Positions 57,610-64,000 of a stretch of 64,000 nt of DNA are shown here, piece by piece. The position numbers and the translations under genes are program-made. The stretch is from Ailurus styani (Eukaryota; Chordata; Mammalia; Carnivora; Ailuridae): assembly GCA_002007465.1 (NCBI GenBank), contig LNAC01000347.1, forward strand, positions 1,627,440 through 1,691,439. The letters run 5' to 3'. How positions within the stretch are numbered: the first letter of the stretch is position 1; every line of letters starts with the position of its first letter. The notes under the pieces are model-generated. The model worked only from the letters and a program-made list of their open reading frames with translations. It ran no database searches and was not told the DNA's origin.

Positions 57610-57718
57610 TTCTTTCTTTAATTTTATTTTTAAGTAATTGCTACACACAATGTGGGGCTTGAACTCACAACTCCAAGATCAAGAGTCACATGCTCTAATT
57701 GAGCCAGCCGGGCACCCC
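57610..57718 (-). mobile_element. Short tRNA-type carnivore SINE, minus strand, 17 bp TSD
   Basis: Plus strand: AT-rich tail, 'cacacaatgtggggcttgaa', 'ctcacaactccaagatcaag', 'agtcacatgctctaattgag' and 'ccagccgggcaccc'. About 109 bp, head only. TSD 'ctgataaacattaatct' (57593-57609) against 'ctgataaacgttaatct' (57719-57735), one mismatch. Confidence 0.93.
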
Positions 57719-57877
57719 CTGATAAACGTTAATCTAAACTCATTTGAATCAACCACAAGAAAATAAAAAGCTGCAAGTATGACTTCTTCACTTGTTTTAT
57801 GTTCTTTTCCTCAACAGCAGCAAGAAATTCCAGTATAGCAGAATATAGTTTATCTGGTCTAGTCTAGCCTAGCCTCT

Positions 57878-58087
57878 CAGGGTCAACAAAGCTTCAGAAA
57901 AGGTCCAGAGAGCATTTCAGTCTTTGTAGGCCATGTGCTATCTGCCTGAACTATTCATCCCTGCCTCTGTAGTGCAAAAGAAGCCAGAGACAATATGGAA
58001 ACAAATGGGTGTTGTTGTGTTACAATAAAACTTTATCTGTAAAAACAAATGATAGCCTGCCCACAGGCCATAATTTGCCAACCCCTT
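57878..58087 (-). mobile_element. Second hAT-like copy, opposite orientation to the one at 20 kb
   Basis: 'cagggtcaacaaagc' start, 'cagtctttgtaggccatgtg', 'gttgtgttacaataaaactt', 'tatctgtaaaaacaaatgat' and end 'tttgccaacccctt' are the reverse of the family seen at 20068-20301. Terminal inverted ends 'cagggt' and 'acccct' are retained. No clear 8 bp TSD. Minus is relative to the first copy. Confidence 0.82.
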
Positions 58088-58544
58088 TCTACCTCATGGC
58101 CTATGAGGCACGGTGTGGAGAAAAATGCCTCCTCGGTTTTTGATACTAACATAAAATCCACACAGTGTTGTAGTAAATATAATCCAAAGTAGAACTCTCC
58201 AGTTAATCCTTCATCCGTAATATTACTACCTAGAAGACTACTATTCCATAAGTCCAAATCTATCTTTCTATTCACTGGCAAATCAGGAAAGACTGTATTG
58301 GACATGTATATGAGTAAGGCATCATGCTTGATTCTGTAAAGAAACAAATATATATGAGATCAAATTCTAGATTCCTCCAGAATCTACGATCTGGTCAGGA
58401 TCTTAAGGGATTAACCCCTAACTGCAATATAAGATATACTAAAAAAACATGTCATAAGTAAGGGTATTGATAATGTGTTTTATTGAAATCCAGAAAAAGT
58501 AGGAGTGATTGGTAAGGCAGAAAGGATACTGGAGTATCCCCAGG
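58088..58544. other. No gene or repeat recognised
   Basis: The minus-strand ORF 58033-58347 begins within the hAT-like copy and matches nothing. Confidence 0.45.
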
Positions 58545-58680
58545 TGTCGGTCAGTGTGCCAAATGCTTTACCTAATCCTGGAAATTAACCTGAGGCAATG
58601 GTATTGTTCTCTTCGTGTATTTCAGATAGGAAACTGAGACTCAGGAGGGAGAGATTGATCCAATCCAAACTATTCTTTAA
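58545..58680 (-). mobile_element. MIR-like fragment, minus strand
   Basis: 'gtgtgccaaatgctttacct' and 'agataggaaactgagactca' with 'ggagggagagattgatcc' resemble antisense MIR. Confidence 0.6.
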
Positions 58681-58764
58681 CCGTGTTTGCCTTCTTCCTT
58701 GAAGTCATGGTAACTCACGTAAGAGTGTTTGCTCATCTTTGCTCAGTCCAATTCAGAGAAATAC

Positions 58765-58925
58765 ATGAGAAATTGTACCTCCTGTCAAGAAGCCAAAGCA
58801 GAGAGAGACGACGTGACTTGTCCCTAGCCGCACAGTAACTTGACAAAAAGCTGGATTGGAGTTCTCGCCCTTACATTTTGAAAGTCCAGCTCCACACCTC
58901 ACCACGTAAAAGACCAAGATCTAAA
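58765..58925 (-). mobile_element. MIR-like fragment, minus strand
   Basis: 'gacgtgacttgtccctagcc', 'gcacagtaacttgacaaaaa' and 'gctggattggagttctcgcc' resemble antisense MIR ('gtgacttgcccaaggtcacacagc...gggattcgaaccc'). It could be part of the previous fragment or a second copy. Confidence 0.6.
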
Positions 58926-60559
58926 CCACAGTAACCTGCTTACAAAGACGGATGAGTGGAACATGAGTTTAACCACTGTTGTAAGATAGGCATTTGGACT
59001 ATTTTGAATGAAACACCATAAATACACCAGTAAGTATAGGAAGGGACTGTGAGCCGTTAAATTACCCTGGGATGGTACTTCTGCAAACCCTCTGCAAGGC
59101 TACACTACCGCAAAATGGATCTCCGATGCCCTGGGGATAATTATCACAGTTATCTGCCAGTCTTTAGATTTCCAAGCTCATTATAAATGTCATTAGCTCA
59201 TTAGGAGATAAGTCATTTCAACTCTGGACCCACGTTTTCTTTTCTGGAACGATGAAAAACTGCACCAACACTGATCACTAAGGTTGCTTCCAGTTTGAAA
59301 AGCCACATTCAGCTGAGGTTCTCTTACTTGCTGTGATCTAAACCTATGAGTTATATACATTTGAGATTAACCGGCGCATCAGAGCCTCTTTGAGTGCTAA
59401 ACCGTAAACACGTGACCTAACACAGAGCAAGTAGAGACAGCACCTGTGCTGATAACTGCTACCATATATCTTTTAGAGTAAACAACTCCGATCCTCCATT
59501 TTTTTTATTATTAAATTAGAGATGCATTTTTTTTTTAAATGTATCCCATGACTTTGGCATTTTTCGTGACTACTCCGAAGTCAGAGTTAGGAGGATGCGG
59601 GAGCTCACGAAAAGAAGCTTTGAGAAGAAAAAGTTCAGGCGAGTGTCTTCCTTCTGAGCAATGCTGAGTAAATCCGAGGCCCCAAAGCAAGGAACCAGGT
59701 CATCAGGGGCTAATGGTTTCCCATCTTTTAGGAGCTAGGATTCAGGATCATCTGGTTTGCACTCTGTCCCTTTTTCGTACCTTACACATATTACACCTCC
59801 CAGGAAAACCCTTGCCTCGACCAGCCAGACACATTGCTGGGCATGTCCGTACGTAGCATGGGGAGCCTGATCAATTAGTCCATTTAACAGGAGCTCCCAG
59901 CCAGCCTCCCTCTGGAAAATAGGTGAGAAATTCTTATATTCCTCTCAATATGTTAATCAGACAACTGGTATCACAGTTCTCTAACTGTGTAATACCAGTC
60001 CCCCTTGGCAGATATATTTTATTTGGATAATGATGTGAAATTTAAGATCTACGTTTCAATTGTGCAGAGCCACGGGCAGTTGTCAATTTTAGTGACAGAC
60101 ATAGACCTCGAGCTAAATTCCTGTGCACAAGCAAAAATTCCAACAAGCGTAGCACAGTTCTGGTCCCTTAATAGAAATACATTTTCTCCCATCGAGGGGC
60201 AGTATTTTTAAACTGTTCATCGCATCTCTTGGTACCGGCAAATCATTAATGCTCTCGAATATTTCCTTTAACACGGGCATTGGTGACTTGAGCCATCAAC
60301 CAGCCTGACAGGAAATCAGATGGTTATAACCTGATAGCCCACTCCTTCTCTAGGAGAACAGCGCTGAACGTACACCATCCTTTATCCCTCTGCAGTTTCT
60401 CGAGCAATGTTGCTCGTTAATAGGTCCAAACTCCAAAGCAAAAAGAAGAGCTCACAAATGCTGAATTTCTGAGACCTTAGGATCTACGTACAGGGGAGAA
60501 TTCCCACTGCTGATCTTGCTGTTGGCAATTACATTAAAGAAACAGCCAGCAAGTGAACT
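58926..60559. other. 1.6 kb with no transposon recognised; candidate conserved block at 59870-60560
   Basis: Unique-looking. Contains an AT/T-run region at 59497-59540 and a mixed block from 59870 with motifs such as 'gatcaattagtccatttaac' and 'atgttaatcagacaactggt'. The ORF 60005-60211 starts with TTG and shows no domain. Confidence 0.4.
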
Positions 60560-60634
60560 CCATGGCCTGGGGCAGCGGTAATGTGATGAGCGGCCTCTCA
60601 CCTCAAGGTCACTGGTTCAAATCCAACCGTGGCT
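60560..60634 (+). tRNA. tRNA-like sequence (tRNA pseudogene or ancient tRNA-derived SINE)
   Basis: An A box-like 'tggggcagcgg' (60568-60578) matches TRGCNNAGYGG at 10 of 11. A B box 'ggttcaaatcc' (60614-60624) matches GGTTCRANYCC fully. Start-to-start spacing is 46 bp, normal for a tRNA. 'ctctcac' at 60595-60601 sits where an anticodon loop would be and would give anticodon CTC (Glu). The anticodon and T stems pair poorly, and acceptor pairing (60560-60565 with 60627-60632) is out of the ideal register. So this is not a working tRNA gene. No A-tail or nearby TTTT terminator is seen, so the SINE/pseudogene choice stays open. Confidence 0.5.
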
Positions 60635-61329
60635 AAAGGGGGGCGGGGGTGCTGAACAGTGTCTGGTATTCTAGGTAAAATTATTTGTTAGACTTGTGAA
60701 AACACACATCAGATCCTCAGGCAAATGTACCAAAATAAACATCACAATTAGTCCTAACCCACTGGTATTATGATTTACCACCGAGTGAGTTTTAACCAGC
60801 AAAGTTGAGAAGGAAGGAAAAACAAGTCTGCAAAGTATGTGTTTCTCCTACAAAACTGACTGCTTTGTATTGTGTCCTAAAGGTAAGTAAACTGGGGATT
60901 TGTCTAAATGGAAAGCAAGGGAATTCCAGAGAAAAAGCTCCACTTCCCTGAAATGCAAAGCAGGGACCTCAGCCAAAGAATGGGCTGTTTTCCTGCACCA
61001 GCAGGAACAGGGAGAGAGGCTGTCTCCCGTTGGACTTGTTTGCCCCACTCTCCAGGGCTTATCTGGTGGCACGAAGAGGAAGACAAAGGATCTGAGGGCA
61101 GGGCCAAATACTCACCTCGGTTTCCTCCCTGGACCTGATTTCATTATCTGTAGCATAAAAGGTCTAGGGGAAAAAACCTCTGAAGCACCTACTAGCTGCA
61201 GGAGTCTGTAATTCTTGACCGGGAGCTCTGAGCTCTCATCTGCAAACAGCTTTTTACTCTCTGATTGGGCTAGTGTTACCCCACCTCTCCATGCTCCAGC
61301 AAAGGCACATCCGAGATCTCTGACGTGAG
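60635..61329. other. No gene recognised
   Basis: G-run 'ggggggcgggggt' at 60638-60650. ORFs on both strands at 60848-61211 overlap and match nothing. Confidence 0.45.
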
Positions 61330-61440
61330 ACCCATAGTGGGGATTGAAGAAAATAAATAAAAGGACCTGATACAGTGCCTGGTACAGAGCACATATGTAA
61401 TAAATGGCAGATCCTTTACTAGTGATTACCTTTTTACTAG
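61330..61440 (+). mobile_element. L2/MIR-type tail fragment
   Basis: 'ggacctgatacagtgcctgg' and 'tacagagcacatatgtaata' match the 'acagtgcctggcacatagtaggtgctcaataaat' tail. Family not separable. Confidence 0.55.
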
Positions 61441-62547
61441 TCAGTACCTTCACTACCATCCGCAGAAGCATTATAAGGTCTGTGTTGCTCATTCACTCAC
61501 TTCAGGGGTCCTGAAATTTGAACTTATTTTTTATTGATCAGATCTATATAATCAGTAAAAGCAAACTATGTGGTGCCAGCCGTTTATCCTCACAACCTCA
61601 CTTCTGAATAAAGTGTCGATGTCTACCCTACTTCAGTGGAGGGACTTCCAAGACAGGGCAAACCAACGAGCTTTGCATATGCTTAAGAAAGCCTTTAGTT
61701 AGGAGGAACTGAAGGTGTTTTCAAGACTGAATTTTTTTTTTTAAAGAGCCTACTGGGGAAAAAAATCAACTTTGAGAGGGTGACTGGAGATGACAACTCA
61801 TGTTCAGTGTATTTCTGGACTCGGTTTATTTGTTTACCTCTAGCCCATCTTCTCATATGTCTCCCAAACATATACACCCACGTAAGTAACTGCAATGACT
61901 CATCAATCAACACTGCATGGATAAAAGAAAGTCTTACAGAAGATAAATGCTGGTCTCCCTTCATCAGTTAAATTCTTATTTTCATACCTCTAGATCCAGA
62001 CCAAGCTTTTTCAACTTTGACACTTTGGACACTTTCAGGAGGCTAATGCTTCATCTGGGGGCTGTTCTGTGCTTCTTAGGATGTTCATCAGAATCCTTGG
62101 TCTCCGGATACAATCACCACTTACAAAGAGCACAGTCTCACTTGTCACAAGAAAATGTCTCCAGACATCGTGAAATGTAGCCCGGGGTGGCCACATCAGC
62201 CCAACTGAGAGCACTACTGCCCTATTTAAGCCATCTGGGAAGAGAACACCAGTGGAAGATGTGTTAGTTGGCCCTTCCCAGAGAGCAAGGGAGCTGTGCT
62301 CTGTGCTGTGTTTACTTAACCTGCAAGTTGTCTGTAACGAGTGTTCGTCTTTCTGGTCTCCAACCCCTATGCAGAGCTATGGACAGATATGTTGGGTTTT
62401 AGTGGTACCTTGGGATTGAGAGACAGAAACTGGGGTACTAGCATTTGTTTTCATTTGAGTTTTTGAGGTTCTAAGTCTATTGATCTTTGACATCTTCCAG
62501 AAGGAACACACGGTAACATGCATCCAGCGGTTAAATTAAAAAAAAAT

Positions 62548-62564
62548 TATATATATATATATAT
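62548..62564 (+). repeat. (AT)n microsatellite, about 8 units
   Basis: 'atatatatatatatata' after an A-run. Confidence 0.95.
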
Positions 62565-63917
62565 TAGCCATTTTCAAGAAAAATCCAGCAAAAAAGGGGG
62601 GGAGGGACGTAGCAGAAATCCAGCCACAAAGGAACACCACTGCAACAGGAAGTAGTAACTCAGAGCCATAGCGTAACAGCTGGAGTTGGAGAGGAGGAAA
62701 TCAGAGACATAAAGGATGTCTGCCTCACAAACAAAGCTGTGTACTTTCAGAACTCTAGGACAATAAATAGATTCAATGTTCTCTTATGATTGACTGGCAC
62801 TTAAACTTTATTATGAGTGAATATGTCAAGATAGTAACAGAAAAGTAATGCAAATATGCGAAGAAAATTATTGCACAACAGCTTCCATAACTCGGGGGGA
62901 AGAAAAAGATAAATGACCCAGCCACAGCATCTGAGCAAGAATATGAAACTGGTTAAACTGGACTGGATTTCTGCCCGCACTCTGCACCTCCCCAGTGCAG
63001 GCACTGTTCTGAATCATACGGAGGGAGGTAAATGTAAGCCATGTCTTGCAAATACCCTCCATTACCAGGTAACTTTGTCAGATACTTTGGCAGTTTGCCC
63101 GAACCTCTTCAGGTGTGTGTTGTTACATGTCAACTACAGAAATATGTTACTTTTTCCCCCCTGCTTTTGGACTATGCACTGAAACACCACACTCACAGTT
63201 GTTGTCCTTACCATCTCACCTTTTTTTTAAGAACCAGACTTAGAGGAGTCTGGGGAATAATATATTTGGGAATTCATGCCTTTAGACTTCCCCACAGTGC
63301 CTGTGCTAATAGTCTGGGGAAAGGAAAGCAGAAATAGAATGGTAGGAAGAGAGGAGGAAGGAGACAAGAAAGACGAGCTAGATTAAAATATTTTCTACTT
63401 ATTTGTTGAAAGATCCCTGAAAGCTTCCCTTCCTCCCTGTCATTTGCCAGTCACTTATCCCTTGCAAGAGAATGAGGTGCATTCATCACTTCAACATCAA
63501 CCAAAGCCACTAGTTCCACATAAGGCTTTCCTTCTGTGGGGGCTTTTCTGGGATTTGGAATTAACTGATCAGCCATTCCTCGCCAATGTCTTTTCCTTGC
63601 TCAGCATAAAGAATCTAGAAATAAGTATTTCCCAACCCCACCCCCCCAATTCCAAAAGCCACCCATGCATTTTGCTGTTCACGAATAATTAGTAGTACAA
63701 GGTCCTTTTCTGAATCAAAGACAGCCATATTAAGCCTGCGAAGGAGTCCCCAAAGGGTGGCTGGAGCTCTCCCGGGGCGGAGAAGAGAAGACGCTGTTTG
63801 GATTTGCAGTCACTTACAAGTTAGAGTCATAGCCAAATAAAAGAGCAGCCACACATACATTGTGAACACCTCAAGTTTTCACAAAATACTTTTCACTCTA
63901 ACAATAGTTTTGACAGC

Positions 63918-63925
63918 TATAAAAG
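63918..63925 (+). promoter_or_regulatory. Isolated consensus TATA box
   Basis: TATAAAAG within 'gacagctataaaaggaagtg'. Eighty bases from the window edge, so any transcript it might serve lies outside view. Expected by chance every few tens of kilobases. Confidence 0.12.
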
Positions 63926-64000
63926 GAAGTGGCGCTTGGGATTTAAACAAGGCAAGATGTTTACTCCCAAACTTGCTTTCAACAGCGATGGAAAGATGAG

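Larger units (their letters stand above)
61441..64000. other. 2.5 kb with no gene recognised; (AT)n tract
   Basis: T-run at 61731-61742, (AT)n at 62548-62564, a T-run at 63222-63229. ORFs of 60-98 codons on both strands show no domain. A consensus TATA box occurs near the right edge (63918-63925). Nothing else recognised. Confidence 0.4.

Noticed and set aside
57217..57648. 143-codon minus-strand ORF
   Set aside because: Starts inside the short SINE at 57610 and shows no family features; open by chance in AT-rich DNA.
60005..60211. 68-codon ORF preceded by an acceptor-like 'cccccttggcag'
   Set aside because: Starts with TTG, has no donor or partner exon in view and no recognisable domain.
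61112..61492. 126-codon minus-strand ORF
   Set aside because: No recognisable domain, overlapped by plus-strand ORFs, includes an L2/MIR tail.
63918..63925. TATA box as a gene start
   Set aside because: No initiator, CpG island or ORF follows within the remaining 75 bases; listed only as a low-confidence site.

Overview
This window looks like ordinary intergenic (or deep intronic) DNA from a carnivoran mammal. I find no protein-coding gene that I can support. The taxonomic call rests on about nineteen copies of the tRNA-Lys-derived CAN SINE family. Each full copy has the head 'cctgggtggctcagt', a (CT)-rich middle and an AAATAAATAAA tail, and the family is restricted to Carnivora. The youngest copies (31965-32202, 38595-38805, 54266-54463) carry 'cagtgggttaaag' and 'ctgcctacttgtgatct', a variant I associate with mustelids such as mink, ferret, marten or otter. 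Carnivora is near certain; Mustelidae is a moderate inference. All ORFs are short (longest 159 codons), overlap on both strands, often lie inside repeats and match no family I recognise.

Layout. 1-2.4 kb is a nested transposon pile: one old L2 LINE on the minus strand, broken by a CAN SINE, a putative solo LTR and a second CAN SINE. 2.4-14.7 kb is repeat-rich, with an L1 3' end, CAN SINEs, MIRs, L2 and an old L1-like block, plus a 20-base poly-G run. 14.7-19.5 kb is the longest stretch without a clear transposon insertion and has CTCF-like motifs near its two ends in convergent orientation. 19.5-25 kb holds a hAT-like element, MIRs, an MLT1-type LTR and an L2 tail. 25-31.7 kb is mostly unique, with an L2 copy, a hairpin and a 27-29 bp minisatellite. 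31.7-44 kb holds CAN SINEs (two of them adjacent), MIRs and a second MLT1-type LTR. 44-54 kb is mostly unique, including an AT-rich block dense in TAAT motifs near 50.9 kb. 54-64 kb has a young CAN SINE, a short tRNA-type SINE, a second hAT-like copy in opposite orientation, MIRs, and a tRNA-like sequence with an intact A box and B box at about 60.56-60.63 kb.

No genes work together here. The biological content is transposon history, simple-repeat growth and a few candidate regulatory or conserved blocks. Repeat family names come from pattern recognition against remembered consensus features, not a database search. Boundaries supported by target-site duplications (TSDs) are good to a few bases; others are approximate to tens of bases. 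I did not find a convincing new biological system.
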